The notes under the pieces were generated by a model. The model did no database searches, was not told where the DNA came from, and saw nothing but the letters and a program-made list of their open reading frames with translations. Below, in pieces: positions 1 through 9,397 of a stretch of DNA of 64,000 nucleotides. Source of the stretch: Shewanella sp. Choline-02u-19 (GTDB taxonomy: Bacteria > Pseudomonadota > Gammaproteobacteria > Enterobacterales > Shewanellaceae); contig NZ_PJBE01000013.1 in the NCBI RefSeq assembly GCF_002836205.1, positions 3,286,001 to 3,350,000 on the forward strand. The letters run 5' to 3'. Positions within the stretch are counted from its first letter, which is position 1; each line of letters begins with the position of its first letter. Position numbers and translations under genes: made by a program.

Positions 1-672
1 TTGATAAAGTAAAGATACGCCTTTGCGCTTGCGTCGTAAGCTGACTTTGGCCCATACACGGCGTAAAAAAGCAGCGTCTTGCACCAGTTCATCTTCACCG
101 GCACTCTCAGCGGCGGTGCGAATAATAAACCCGCCATCATCATCGACAAAAGGCTCAGTAATTTTTTTAAGTCTGGCACGGACCTCTTCAGTTTCAATCC
201 GTTGCGATACGCCAACATGGCTCGAACCCGGCATAAAAACAAGGTAACGAGAAGGCAGTGTAATATCGGTAGTTAAGCGTGCGCCTTTGGTACCGAGCGG
301 ATCTTTAACCACCTGCACCATGATATCTTGCCCTTGCCTCACCAGTTCAGCAATGTCACGTACAACAAAGTTGCCCTTCTCTACATCAGCAACACACTCG
401 GTGTGTGGCACAATATCAGAGGCGTGTAAAAAGGCGGCCTTATCTAAGCCAATATCGACAAAGGCAGCCTGCATACCGGGTAACACTCGGCTGACTTTTC
501 CTTTATAGATATTGCCCACTAAACCACGCTTCATGCGTCGCTCTATGTGTACTTCTTGCAACACACCATGCTCGACCAATGCCACTCTAGCTTCGGTTGG
601 TGTCACATTAATGAGCAGTTCAGAACCTATTTTTCGCTTTACTCTGCCTGGCACGATTCGACCTGTATTCAC
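1..672 (-). CDS. rng: Ribonuclease G, N-terminal part (runs off window)
   Basis: Endoribonuclease of the RNase E/G family, which matures the 16S rRNA 5' end and cleaves single-stranded A/U-rich RNA. The visible 224 residues begin at a GTG (670-672). An in-frame TGA lies two codons upstream, so no longer start exists. The protein reads into the S1-type RNA-binding region typical of the family (GNIYKGKVSRVLPGMQAAFV and then VDIGLDKAAFLH). The catalytic DNase I-like domain lies beyond position 1. It is the last gene of the mreBCD-maf-rng run on this strand, 91 bp after maf, the usual order in gammaproteobacteria. Identity is certain; only the C-terminal part is missing because of the window edge. 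Confidence 0.95.
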   Translation of the reverse strand, partial: MNTGRIVPGRVKRKIGSELLINVTPTEARVALVEHGVLQEVHIERRMKRGLVGNIYKGKVSRVLPGMQAAFVDIGLDKAAFLHASDIVPHTECVADVEKGNFVVRDIAELVRQGQDIMVQVVKDPLGTKGARLTTDITLPSRYLVFMPGSSHVGVSQRIETEEVRARLKKITEPFVDDDGGFIIRTAAESAGEDELVQDAAFLRRVWAKVSLRRKRKGVSLLYQ

Positions 673-763
673 AACTCACCCCACTTAGGGAAATAGCTAA
701 TTTAAAAAGGATTTGGCGTTAGTGACCGATGTTACAACCTAGAATTGGATTTTTATTATCGGG

Positions 764-1360
764 TTATAAAATATTCATCTCACACAACAACGCACGGGTT
801 TCTACCAAAGGTAACCCGACTACTGCGGAATAACTTCCCTCAATAGCTTCTACAAAACTGCCGCCTAAACCTTGGATCCCATAAGCTCCGGCTTTATCCA
901 TGGGCTCTCCAGTCGCAATATAAGCCAAAATATCAGACTGTGTCATTGCACAAAACTGTACTCCAGTGGTCACCAACTTAGTCAGGGTTTTATCCCCATC
1001 GGTGACCGCGACAGCCGTCATCACTTGATGTGCCTTTCCTGCAAGGCGGGTTAATATTGCCTTTGCATCTGCTTCGTCTGTCGGCTTACCTAAAATAGTA
1101 TCGCCTAATACCACAATCGTATCTGAGCCCAGTACAACGGCCTTACCTTCTGCAGCGTATAAATTCAGTCCCGCTATCGCTTTCTCTTTCGCTAAGCGCA
1201 CCACAAAGGTTGCAGCAGACTCACCAGCATGATGGCTCTCATCAATATCAGTCGCCAATATATCGAAGTCAAATGAGCCATCTTCAGCTGAGCTTAAAAA
1301 GCTTAATTGAGCTAATAATTCTTTGCGTCTTGGCGACGCGGAAGCGAGTACTAACTTCAT
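764..1360 (-). CDS. maf: Maf-family nucleotide pyrophosphatase (dTTP/UTP type)
   Basis: Maf proteins hydrolyse non-canonical or excess nucleoside triphosphates to monophosphates and affect septation. The 198-residue product is of normal family length. It begins with the family signature LVLASASPRRKELL (residues 3-16), followed by the ATDIDES segment near residue 37 and the VLGSDTIVVL segment near residue 76, where the catalytic Asp and metal ligands sit. The position between mreD and rng points to the YhdE/MafA (dTTP/UTPase) branch rather than the YceF branch. The gap to mreD is 87 bp, so it is probably co-transcribed with mreBCD. Confidence 0.94.
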   Translation of the reverse strand: MKLVLASASPRRKELLAQLSFLSSAEDGSFDFDILATDIDESHHAGESAATFVVRLAKEKAIAGLNLYAAEGKAVVLGSDTIVVLGDTILGKPTDEADAKAILTRLAGKAHQVMTAVAVTDGDKTLTKLVTTGVQFCAMTQSDILAYIATGEPMDKAGAYGIQGLGGSFVEAIEGSYSAVVGLPLVETRALLCEMNIL

Positions 1361-1447
1361 TCTACAATACCTATTCAGAGGTGCTAATCAAGGGAGACCG
1401 AGCTAACATGGAAATACATCATAAACTTAAGTCACGACGGCAATGGG

Positions 1448-1936
1448 CTAGCGGACTTTATATAAACGCCTGACACGACGCAGGATCCAAAATATCCAGG
1501 GCCACATGATCAAACTTGAAAATGCGGGATAAAACAGCGTGATATCAAAGTTCGCTGTATCCGTCACAAACTGCACCCAAAAAACAATTAAGTTATAGAG
1601 CGCGACCTGTGTTGCCACCAGCAATGCTTGTTGCCACATAGGGAAGTTACGTAGACGTTGAAAATGTAATACCACCACATAAACCACCACCGACATGGCA
1701 AAAGCTCTAATACCTAAGGTCGCCCCCAGCAATATATCCAGCATCACACCCAGCACCCACGCCGTTAATATGTTGTACCTGTGTGGCAGCGCCATTGCCC
1801 AGTAGATAATCACCAGTAGCAACCAATCGGGCCGCCATGCTTCGACTAATTCAGGCAGAGGCATAATTTGAAATAGCATCGCGACCAGCAAACTTAACCA
1901 AACAACCCAACGGCCATTGGCGACATGTAAACTCAT
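1448..1936 (-). CDS. mreD: Rod shape-determining protein MreD
   Basis: Integral membrane component of the elongasome that links MreB/MreC to peptidoglycan synthesis. The 162-residue protein is almost wholly hydrophobic with about five to six membrane segments, and contains the motif PDWLLLVIIYWAMALPHRYN (residues 35-54) typical of MreD. Its ATG overlaps the end of mreC by 4 bp (ATGA), which implies translational coupling. Length matches the E. coli protein. Confidence 0.94.
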   Translation of the reverse strand: MSLHVANGRWVVWLSLLVAMLFQIMPLPELVEAWRPDWLLLVIIYWAMALPHRYNILTAWVLGVMLDILLGATLGIRAFAMSVVVYVVVLHFQRLRNFPMWQQALLVATQVALYNLIVFWVQFVTDTANFDITLFYPAFSSLIMWPWIFWILRRVRRLYKVR

Positions 1937-2820
1937 TGCGCGGCCTCCTTATTGGCTTTTAACGCTTCTTCGACACCTTCTGGTGCAACCAGTTCCGCGT
2001 CATCGGCTTCAATATCAGGCCAAATTAATAGCAAGTAACGTATTCTGTCTAAGGCTGCCAACGGCTGTGCAATCACAGTGGCATAGTTTTTACCGTCATC
2101 TTTCTCGACAGTCATCACTCGTGCAACGGGGTAACCTTCGGGAAAACGTTTTCCCAATCCAGAAGAAACTAACAAATCGCCGGCGCGTACATCGGTACTT
2201 TTAGCCACATGACGCAGCTCTAGCTCATCTATAGAGCCCGTGCCGATAGCCATCATTCTGACATCGTTGCGCGTAATTCTAACGGGGATCCCATGCGAGA
2301 CATCAGACAGCAGTAATACTCGGCTTGTTAGCTCACTGACCTGCACAACCTGCCCGACCACACCTTGTGCGTCGACAACGGGTTGGCCAACATAAACACT
2401 GTTACGTGAGCCGCGGTTAAGGACCACATATTGATGAAAGGGATCGCTGGCAACTTCCATCACTTCGGCAACGACTTTTTTAGCGTCCATATAAACAGGA
2501 GAGCCTAACAAGCCACGTAAACGATCGTTTTCTTGGCGCAGATGCTCAAAGCGTTGTAAGCGTTCACTCATTAACAACTGATAGCGTAATAACTCTTTAT
2601 TTTGCTTAGCCAACATATTACGTGTGGCCAAATTTTCTGCGGATTCATCAAGTAATACCCCTGGGATATTAGCGACATATTGCAGTGGACTTAAGAGGGA
2701 GGACAGCGAGTTGCGCACAGGCTCAAGCCGGTCATTTGCAACAAGCAAAATCACTGACATGATGACGGCTAGGGTCAATCTGAATTGGTTTGATATACCA
2801 CGAACAAAAATTGGCTTCAT
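1933..2820 (-). CDS. mreC: Rod shape-determining protein MreC
   Basis: Periplasmic scaffold of the rod complex, anchored in the inner membrane and contacting PBP2. At 295 residues it shows a short cytoplasmic N-terminus, one membrane helix (about residues 13-32), a charged coiled-coil region (about 60-105, rich in Leu/Gln/Arg/Glu) and then the two beta-barrel MreC domain with the typical LNRGSRNSVYVGQPVVDAQG segment. The C-terminus is acidic and Ala-rich. It lies 39 bp after mreB with a hairpin in between, and overlaps mreD. Confidence 0.95.
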   Translation of the reverse strand: MKPIFVRGISNQFRLTLAVIMSVILLVANDRLEPVRNSLSSLLSPLQYVANIPGVLLDESAENLATRNMLAKQNKELLRYQLLMSERLQRFEHLRQENDRLRGLLGSPVYMDAKKVVAEVMEVASDPFHQYVVLNRGSRNSVYVGQPVVDAQGVVGQVVQVSELTSRVLLLSDVSHGIPVRITRNDVRMMAIGTGSIDELELRHVAKSTDVRAGDLLVSSGLGKRFPEGYPVARVMTVEKDDGKNYATVIAQPLAALDRIRYLLLIWPDIEADDAELVAPEGVEEALKANKEAAQ

Positions 2821-2847
2821 AAAAAAATAGGGCGGTAATCACCGCCC
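2821..2847 (-). terminator. Hairpin plus T-run between mreB and mreC
   Basis: A perfect 7-bp stem (GGGCGGT at 2830-2836 and ACCGCCC at 2841-2847) with a 4-nt loop is followed, in the direction of mreB transcription, by a T-rich tract just before the mreC start codon. This has the form of an intrinsic terminator or attenuator. It would make mreB transcripts more abundant than mreCD transcripts, as is known for mreB in E. coli. Confidence 0.75.
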
Positions 2848-2859
2848 TTTTTAACCGTC

Positions 2860-3909
2860 TTAATTTTCTTCGGAGAATAGGTCGCCGCCGTGCATATCGA
2901 TCATCTCGAGCGCTTTACCACCGCCACGAGCCACACAGGTCAGTGGATCATCGGCAATCATCACGGGAATGCCCGTTTCTTGCATTAAGAGACGATCCAA
3001 ATCACGGATAAGGGCACCACCACCCGTCAACACCATACCGCGCTCTGAAATATCAGAGGCCAATTCTGGTGGAGACTGTTCAAGTGCGACCATAACAGCA
3101 CTGACAATGCCAGATAATGGCTCTTGCAGTGCTTCTAAAATTTCATTGCTGTTGAGTGTAAAGCTGCGGGGAACACCTTCTGCAAGGTTACGACCACGTA
3201 CTTCGATCTCTAACACTTCATCGCCAGGATAAGCAGTACCAATAGTATGCTTAATACGCTCAGCGGTCGCTTCGCCAATGAGGCTGCCGTAGTTACGACG
3301 CACATAATTGATGATAGCATCATCAAATTTGTCGCCACCGATACGAACAGATGAAGAATAAACCACACCGTTAAGCGAGATAATGGCAACTTCAGTTGTA
3401 CCACCACCGATATCAACAACCATAGACCCTGTCGCTTCCGATACTGGAAGACCAGCACCGATTGCCGCAGCCATTGGCTCTTCAATCAAATAAACTTCGC
3501 GTGCACCTGCGCCCATGGCTGATTCGCGGATAGCGCGACGCTCAACTTGGGTAGCACCAACGGGTACGCAAACCAAAACACGAGGGCTTGGGCGGAATAC
3601 ACTGTTGTTATGCACTTGCTTGATAAAATGCTGTAGCATTTTTTCGGTCACATAAAAGTCGGCGATAACGCCATCTTTCATTGGACGAATTGCTTGAATG
3701 TTTCCAGGAGTACGTCCGAGCATCTGCTTTGCTTCAGTACCGACGGCCGCAACCGACTTCTGACCTGAGCCAGACCGTTCTCCACGGATGGCAACCACTG
3801 AAGGTTCGTTCAAAACGATACCTTCGTCACGGACGTAAATTAGCGTGTTAGCTGTACCCAAATCAATCGAAAGATCATTAGAAAAAATGCCGCGTAGCTT
3901 CTTGAACAT
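2860..3909 (-). CDS. mreB: Rod shape-determining protein MreB (bacterial actin)
   Basis: Actin-fold ATPase that polymerises under the inner membrane and directs lateral wall synthesis. The 349 residues match the family length. Visible ATPase motifs are phosphate-1 DLSIDLGTANTLIYV (about residues 12-26), phosphate-2 VDIGGGTTEVAII (about 166-178) and the adenosine motif LTGGGALIRDLDRLL (about 294-308). The amphipathic N-terminus MFKKLRGIF is the usual membrane-binding segment. It is the first gene of mreBCD-maf-rng. Confidence 0.98.
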   Translation of the reverse strand: MFKKLRGIFSNDLSIDLGTANTLIYVRDEGIVLNEPSVVAIRGERSGSGQKSVAAVGTEAKQMLGRTPGNIQAIRPMKDGVIADFYVTEKMLQHFIKQVHNNSVFRPSPRVLVCVPVGATQVERRAIRESAMGAGAREVYLIEEPMAAAIGAGLPVSEATGSMVVDIGGGTTEVAIISLNGVVYSSSVRIGGDKFDDAIINYVRRNYGSLIGEATAERIKHTIGTAYPGDEVLEIEVRGRNLAEGVPRSFTLNSNEILEALQEPLSGIVSAVMVALEQSPPELASDISERGMVLTGGGALIRDLDRLLMQETGIPVMIADDPLTCVARGGGKALEMIDMHGGDLFSEEN

Positions 3910-3955
3910 GTAACCAGCCTGTCTCAGTGGAATCGAAGAAAAAAGAAATCAGGTA

Positions 3956-3983
3956 ACTTTATCATGCTTCTTGAATTCCACAA
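3956..3983 (-). promoter_or_regulatory. Candidate sigma-70 promoter for mreB
   Basis: On the minus strand a TTGTGG (3978-3983) lies 16 bp before TAAAGT (3956-3961), about 50 bp upstream of the mreB start. Both boxes are imperfect. The placement suits the start of the mreBCD operon, but no experiment is implied. Confidence 0.3.
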
Positions 3984-4082
3984 GGCCACAGACGTTAACA
4001 ATTGCTAATGAAGTAAAGTTTTTTGCAATATCTGCCTTAAAGAGCGAGTCAATATTTTGCCTTGTTCACGGCTTAATGACGC

Positions 4083-7000
4083 TTAGTTAACTTCTCGCCA
4101 ATATATGATGCGATCGTGGCCTCTATAGGTGCCAAAGTAAGCTGTCGCTCGTGGATCTTCTAATGCACTAATGTCATACGCCCAATACCACTTTAACCAC
4201 TTATCCACATTTAACTGCAAAGCGACTTCACCCTCTGCACTAGGTGCAGGGAAATAGATAAAGCTGTTACCTAAACCAACTGTCCCAGCTTTACCTGCTC
4301 CACCAGAACGGGTAAAGCCTTCAACCGCTTCAAGCCCAGTTTGCGGTGTTAATGCAAGTCCTGTGTCAGCCGATGCACTGGTGGTATTGGTATCAAATAC
4401 TGAACAACTATCATCATTGTTCGCCACCCATTCTGCATTAGCATTAACATATTCGGTGCCAAGTTCTAGGCGTAGTTCTTCCGATGAAGGTCCATAGGCG
4501 TTTTGCATCACTAAACGGCCGTAGCGCATTTCAAATGCGTCATCTTTGGCGATGTCGTTAAAAGTAAAACCGATACAGCTCGGATTAAGAGCTGATTCCT
4601 GATGGCAGATACCATCTTCATCGGTCACATCAGTTGCCGACAAATCTAAATCAAACAGAGCATTAAACGGCTTTGCTAGCGATGCAGTGCGGGCATAATG
4701 CACCTGAGCGCCACTTAAATAAGCGCGACGAATTGCATTACTGCTGTCGGTCGGATAATACTTTACTTCGCCAGACTTTGTAGACTCATCTAAAACTTGC
4801 AACGCGACAGTATCTTCAGACTTAGCGCCCGAAGTATCACTGTAACTGCGATCATTCCAGATTCGACCGTCATAACGCCACCAATCATCAATTTGATAGT
4901 TGTTGGTCACTGCATTGGCTTTATTTCTTCCAACCACTTTAATGGTTGGCTCACTACCAACCACAAAACCAAACGGCTGGTCCATATAAGTGAAGGTACC
5001 GCATGCAGCACTGAGAGACGGGATATTCTCTTCAATCGAAAGGTAGAATGGGCTAAACCTGCCAAACATCTCACTCGTCGATTTAGATTCCCTAATAGGC
5101 ACTCCCATGTAATCAATGTCTCCATCTAAGGCAAAGCTAATCGCTCCCACTTCTGAATATGTTTGATTCGTCAGTTTAAGTGGCGCACTACTGGCCTTAA
5201 TAAAGCTAATCTGGTTCTGACCAATAACGCCTATTCCACCGTCCACTGTATCGCCAGAGTTAATCGCTAATGGCGCTTTAAGAATCGGCTTTATCTTAAT
5301 GTCGCTCAGCTGAAAATTCTTTAACGCTGGCCTATCCTTATAAGGCGTATTATCATCGACAGCGCAAACCGATTTTACATTTAGCTTAAAGTCCTCTCCC
5401 GCACTAGCAAACCTCGTGCAATCAGCTGTTAAGCAACCGTTATTGCCTGAATCATTGAAAAAATGAAAACCATCAGGAGCAGAAACAAACTCATTTGTAT
5501 GTTGCAGCAATTCAATATCACCACTGCCATCTGCCGCTTCAATAGACGCACTAGCGATTAATGCGACTTTGCCTGCTTCTGGATAGTTTACGTTGAGACT
5601 GGCTTTACCATTACTATCAAATTTAACCTGCAACCCTTGAGGCGTACCGCTTTCAAGCGTGACTGAACTTGATGGTACATTTTCACTATTGACCGTAAGA
5701 TTTGCGCGTTCGTTAACGGCGCTACTATTGGGGGTAACGTAGTTAAAGTCCAAATCGATACTGCGAGTTTCACCCGCGAATAACGGCACGCACTGTTGTG
5801 TTTGTGTGTCTTTCTTCACTGCAAATAGCTCAAAGCTATTACTATTTTTACAGGCAGTGGTGTTGTCTACGTCAAAATATAAGCCACTATCAGCAAAAGT
5901 TAACGTACAGTTTTCATTGCTGACCAATGCATTATCAATATAACAAGTGTAAGGACCTGATGGGACGGTTCCGCCTAAGCCCACTTTGACATTCCCAGCA
6001 TCGGTATGCCATAAGTCCGTCACTGTTGAGCCAATAAAAGTCTCTGTTTTATAAGTTTGACCATTTTTAGTTAAATCAACAGTGGCTGGATCAGCTAACT
6101 CTGAATTACAGTCTGCGTCGCTACAGGCTCTAATGGTGATCTCTTTCGCCGCGCAGGTAAGTCCATTGGAGCTAAAGCTAATGCGGTAATGGTTAGTTGC
6201 AGGCGGTTCAGCTGGATCGTCAAAAGCGACAAAGCCATAATCTTCTTGAAGATGATTCCTTTCAGAATTTTGATACCTGTCTTCATCTACAACCATACTC
6301 ACTTTATTATTAGTTAGCTGGCAACGCCTTAACCATCCTCCGTTAGAACCTTTTCTTGATTGCTTACCAGCAACAAAAATGGGTGGGCCAGCAAAGGAGA
6401 TGAGATCGTTTAGTTCACTACATTGTTGATTTAAGTCTACCGCTCTGGAGCCTCCAGTAATTGGAAGATTCGACCTGACGCCAAATTGGTAGCGAATATT
6501 TTCACCATTCAGCTCAAAAGTTCCATCTCCTGCTTGTAATGCAAAATAAGCAACATCCTCACTTGCTAACTTATTAAGTTTTATATCTCCTGGCTGACAA
6601 TATTTATTGCCAAAACCATTACCAGAGCCTGCATCAACAACCTCAGACACATCTATGCCGATAGATATTTGTGAGCTTGATACTTTAGCTGTACTCGTTA
6701 ACCAGCAAGGATTACGTTTAGACTGGATTTGAGATAAAACTACATCGTAAGATTTATTAGTGGATATTGACTCGTAATAGTTAGAACTCACATATAACGG
6801 ATAATCAACCGCCACCAACCCTGCTTTTACCTGAGTACCATTTTCTAAAGATTGCTCGCCCGGCAGTACCGCAACCCAATGAACTTCAGGCATAGCAAGC
6901 GAATCTAGATCTGACTGCCACCACGGAATATCGGGCTCGCTTTGCTCCCAACTAAAACCACTGCTAGAAACACTAGTCAGAAAGACAGATGCAGGACCAT

Positions 7001-8000
7001 CTCTTTGGGTAGGGTTTGAGCTATTAACTGTTGGCATAAGAAAAATCAGTGGTGTTTCACCCGCAGGGAATGCTGTATCAAACGTTACTGAATTTGTAGT
7101 ACTTTTGCCAAATTTAATATCAAACTTTTGAGGAGTCATATCGCTATCGTTGATAACGCTCTCATTCTCCATTTTCAGGCGACCACTGGTAACACGTCCG
7201 TTTATAATGGCATCGTCTTTCAGAGTTACGTGCACATCCGCGTATATATAGGCATTGACGACGGAGCTGTCCTTTAACTCTAAATGGTCGTATACAACTA
7301 ATGTCGTTGTCCCGGTTGGATTCTCTGTAACGATAAAATCTTTGAGGTGTGCATGACCTCCACCTCCTTCACCAATAAATATCCGCACGTCTCCCTGCGG
7401 GCGAATAGTAAGATCTTCACTATCTTTTTTTATCTCTTCTATCCAATAATCGCCAGCTGGAAGAATGAGTTCCCCGCCATCTTTCAGCTCCAATTTCTTA
7501 ATACGATACTCGGTATTACTTGAGGAAAACGAAATTGTACATTCATCATCCAGCTTTATTTCTTTAAACTCAGTATTGCCATCATCTCCCAATATTGCTG
7601 AAGGACAAGAATTCACTTTCACATTACTAGAAGTGCTCTTAAAAGCGTTATTTCCGCTCAAACTAATGCCAGCTATATCGCTAAACGTTATTGAGCACTC
7701 TTGATAGCCAGAGGTATTCGTATCACAACCGTCTGAAGGCCAATCTTTCTTTCCCTCAGCTGAAGAACAAAAGTTTAAATCTAATCCTTCAGTTCCATTA
7801 ATTTTCGCATCATGCTTCTGCTCTAATTGCTTATCATAGGCGCCATCACCACTACATTGCTGGTTCGATGTTCCATGATGCCCCTGCACTACAGCGGGAA
7901 AAGTTGCGTTTAAATCAATATTATCAAAAGCCCAAACAAATGGGCTAAAACTAACGGGTAGCAATGTGGATAATAAGACTAACAGGCTTTTTTTAATCAC
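4083..8000 (-). CDS. mshQ: MSHA biogenesis protein MshQ (large exported protein)
   Basis: Last gene of the MSHA pilus locus. The 1305-residue product has a signal peptide (residues 1-24, ending FVWA). An N-terminal third includes a right-handed beta-type stretch of short repeats on the theme of VYDHLELKDSSVVNAYIYADV and VHVTLKDDAIINGRVTSGRL (about residues 210-280). A Cys-containing central region and a long C-terminal region of the type that ends MshQ proteins (DUF6701) follow. It is probably displayed at the surface or pilus tip, but its exact role is not established. It overlaps mshP by 8 bp. It is the most variable MSHA gene, and I rely on position plus overall architecture. Confidence 0.85.
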   Translation of the reverse strand: MIKKSLLVLLSTLLPVSFSPFVWAFDNIDLNATFPAVVQGHHGTSNQQCSGDGAYDKQLEQKHDAKINGTEGLDLNFCSSAEGKKDWPSDGCDTNTSGYQECSITFSDIAGISLSGNNAFKSTSSNVKVNSCPSAILGDDGNTEFKEIKLDDECTISFSSSNTEYRIKKLELKDGGELILPAGDYWIEEIKKDSEDLTIRPQGDVRIFIGEGGGGHAHLKDFIVTENPTGTTTLVVYDHLELKDSSVVNAYIYADVHVTLKDDAIINGRVTSGRLKMENESVINDSDMTPQKFDIKFGKSTTNSVTFDTAFPAGETPLIFLMPTVNSSNPTQRDGPASVFLTSVSSSGFSWEQSEPDIPWWQSDLDSLAMPEVHWVAVLPGEQSLENGTQVKAGLVAVDYPLYVSSNYYESISTNKSYDVVLSQIQSKRNPCWLTSTAKVSSSQISIGIDVSEVVDAGSGNGFGNKYCQPGDIKLNKLASEDVAYFALQAGDGTFELNGENIRYQFGVRSNLPITGGSRAVDLNQQCSELNDLISFAGPPIFVAGKQSRKGSNGGWLRRCQLTNNKVSMVVDEDRYQNSERNHLQEDYGFVAFDDPAEPPATNHYRISFSSNGLTCAAKEITIRACSDADCNSELADPATVDLTKNGQTYKTETFIGSTVTDLWHTDAGNVKVGLGGTVPSGPYTCYIDNALVSNENCTLTFADSGLYFDVDNTTACKNSNSFELFAVKKDTQTQQCVPLFAGETRSIDLDFNYVTPNSSAVNERANLTVNSENVPSSSVTLESGTPQGLQVKFDSNGKASLNVNYPEAGKVALIASASIEAADGSGDIELLQHTNEFVSAPDGFHFFNDSGNNGCLTADCTRFASAGEDFKLNVKSVCAVDDNTPYKDRPALKNFQLSDIKIKPILKAPLAINSGDTVDGGIGVIGQNQISFIKASSAPLKLTNQTYSEVGAISFALDGDIDYMGVPIRESKSTSEMFGRFSPFYLSIEENIPSLSAACGTFTYMDQPFGFVVGSEPTIKVVGRNKANAVTNNYQIDDWWRYDGRIWNDRSYSDTSGAKSEDTVALQVLDESTKSGEVKYYPTDSSNAIRRAYLSGAQVHYARTASLAKPFNALFDLDLSATDVTDEDGICHQESALNPSCIGFTFNDIAKDDAFEMRYGRLVMQNAYGPSSEELRLELGTEYVNANAEWVANNDDSCSVFDTNTTSASADTGLALTPQTGLEAVEGFTRSGGAGKAGTVGLGNSFIYFPAPSAEGEVALQLNVDKWLKWYWAYDISALEDPRATAYFGTYRGHDRIIYWREVN

Positions 8001-8511
8001 GGGCTTCTACCTCCACAGTACGATTAACGCGGATACAGCTAGTGTCACTACTTGCGCCTAAGTCACACTGGCCGGTACTGCAGGTGGCTGTGCTGGTAAT
8101 CAAATATTGAGTCATATTAATCGGCAGAGTGGTAGTGGAAATAGCATTACAACTAATGACTACTGAGCAGCCATGAAAACCTACGAGCTTAGTTGTGGTA
8201 TTAGGAATAGTTTCCGCTTCTATGTTCCAAGTAGTATTTGCGTTACAAGCACCAACGCCCACTTGATCAACAGGAAACAGTTCGGCTAACGCGCGATCGG
8301 CACCGCTGTTAGCCGCCGCAAATGCCCGAGTGCCCCAGACCTCAAGACTGATCTGCTGATCGGCATCGTTCAGTACATTGATTAAGGTCGCTGCAAGCAA
8401 AAACATTACCGTGATGATGAAGACACCAATAATAAGTGCACTACCGCCCTGTTTAGAGTGGCCGATTGTATCTTGGCTGCTAATGATAAAACGGCTGTAT
8501 TTATGGGACAT
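7993..8511 (-). CDS. mshP: MSHA minor pilin-like protein MshP
   Basis: PilX/GspK-like minor pseudopilin of the MSHA system. The 172 residues contain a hydrophobic helix after SKQGGSALIIGVFIITVMFL (residues 19-38). This is the divergent prepilin-like segment typical of MshP, lacking the canonical G/FTLIE site. The rest is a small periplasmic domain with six or more Cys residues, likely disulfide-bonded. It overlaps mshO by 11 bp and mshQ by 8 bp, so it sits inside a tightly coupled operon. Confidence 0.85.
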   Translation of the reverse strand: MSHKYSRFIISSQDTIGHSKQGGSALIIGVFIITVMFLLAATLINVLNDADQQISLEVWGTRAFAAANSGADRALAELFPVDQVGVGACNANTTWNIEAETIPNTTTKLVGFHGCSVVISCNAISTTTLPINMTQYLITSTATCSTGQCDLGASSDTSCIRVNRTVEVEARD

Positions 8512-9397
8512 TTATCACCTGCACTTGATGGTGGTACTGCAACGATTGCCCTTGGATATCAAACAAGGGATTAAGCTGCACCATGGCATTATTCTGTAAT
8601 GTACCCGGGGTATAGACCATAGGGCTATTGACCCTGATAGTATTGACCACATTTTCAGCCATCAATACACTCGTCCCCATTTCAGTTGGGCTAGGTTGCG
8701 TGTTTGGATGATTAAAATTATAGCCCGAGTAGCGCTTTAGTACGCTCAACTCGCTAGTGATCCCTTCAAAGCAGTAACTTATCGCATCACTAACACCAAA
8801 GTAACGTTGTCGAGGCGACATGGCACTAAACTGAACACTTTTTGTAAATTTAATAGTAGTCACATTAGTGACACTATCATCAGTGACTTCATCTATCTTA
8901 AACAACTTTCCCGAAGTACTGGTCACCGATGTGTAGACATCAGCAGGGCTTAATGGGTAGATCAGTAAAGACAGGGTAACATCATCAACTTTTACTAATG
9001 GTGCGCCACTCCCTTGCATTACGGTGGCGGTATTTGACGCAGGTAACGGCGCAATAGGCGCCAAAATATAAGATGAGCTTGAGGTGATCGGCATCATCTC
9101 AATACACTGCCAAGCACTAGCACCACTTGCACCATTAGCCACTCTAATACTATTCGGCACCGCGTTACGGATATCTCGGGTCATGCGCTCTATTGCAAAA
9201 CGACTTTGACTCATTACCTGCTCTACTGAGGTTGAATCAATAAATATACGGGTGCCAAAAATGAGAAAGCTGCTGACTCCCAGCACCAGAATGCCAAGAA
9301 TGATAATGACTGTTACCAATTCAACTAAGGTGAATCCTTGGCGCTTAGCATTCGAAATCCCTTTATGCCTCAGGGAGAATATTAACGACCGCTGCAT
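8501..9397 (-). CDS. mshO: MSHA minor prepilin MshO
   Basis: PilW/GspJ-like minor pilin. The type IV prepilin cleavage site is plain: KRQG|FTLVELVTVIIILGIL (G at residue 21, Glu at +5), followed by the hydrophobic helix. The 21-residue basic leader is longer than that of MshA. The mature globular domain is about 275 residues. The start codon overlaps the mshD stop by 1 bp (TAATG). It should be processed by the prepilin peptidase PilD, which is not in this window. Confidence 0.9.
   Translation of the reverse strand: MQRSLIFSLRHKGISNAKRQGFTLVELVTVIIILGILVLGVSSFLIFGTRIFIDSTSVEQVMSQSRFAIERMTRDIRNAVPNSIRVANGASGASAWQCIEMMPITSSSSYILAPIAPLPASNTATVMQGSGAPLVKVDDVTLSLLIYPLSPADVYTSVTSTSGKLFKIDEVTDDSVTNVTTIKFTKSVQFSAMSPRQRYFGVSDAISYCFEGITSELSVLKRYSGYNFNHPNTQPSPTEMGTSVLMAENVVNTIRVNSPMVYTPGTLQNNAMVQLNPLFDIQGQSLQYHHQVQVINVP

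Noticed and set aside
23..508. Three short plus-strand open frames at the left edge
   Set aside because: They are antisense to the rng coding sequence, which is read without interruption on the minus strand.
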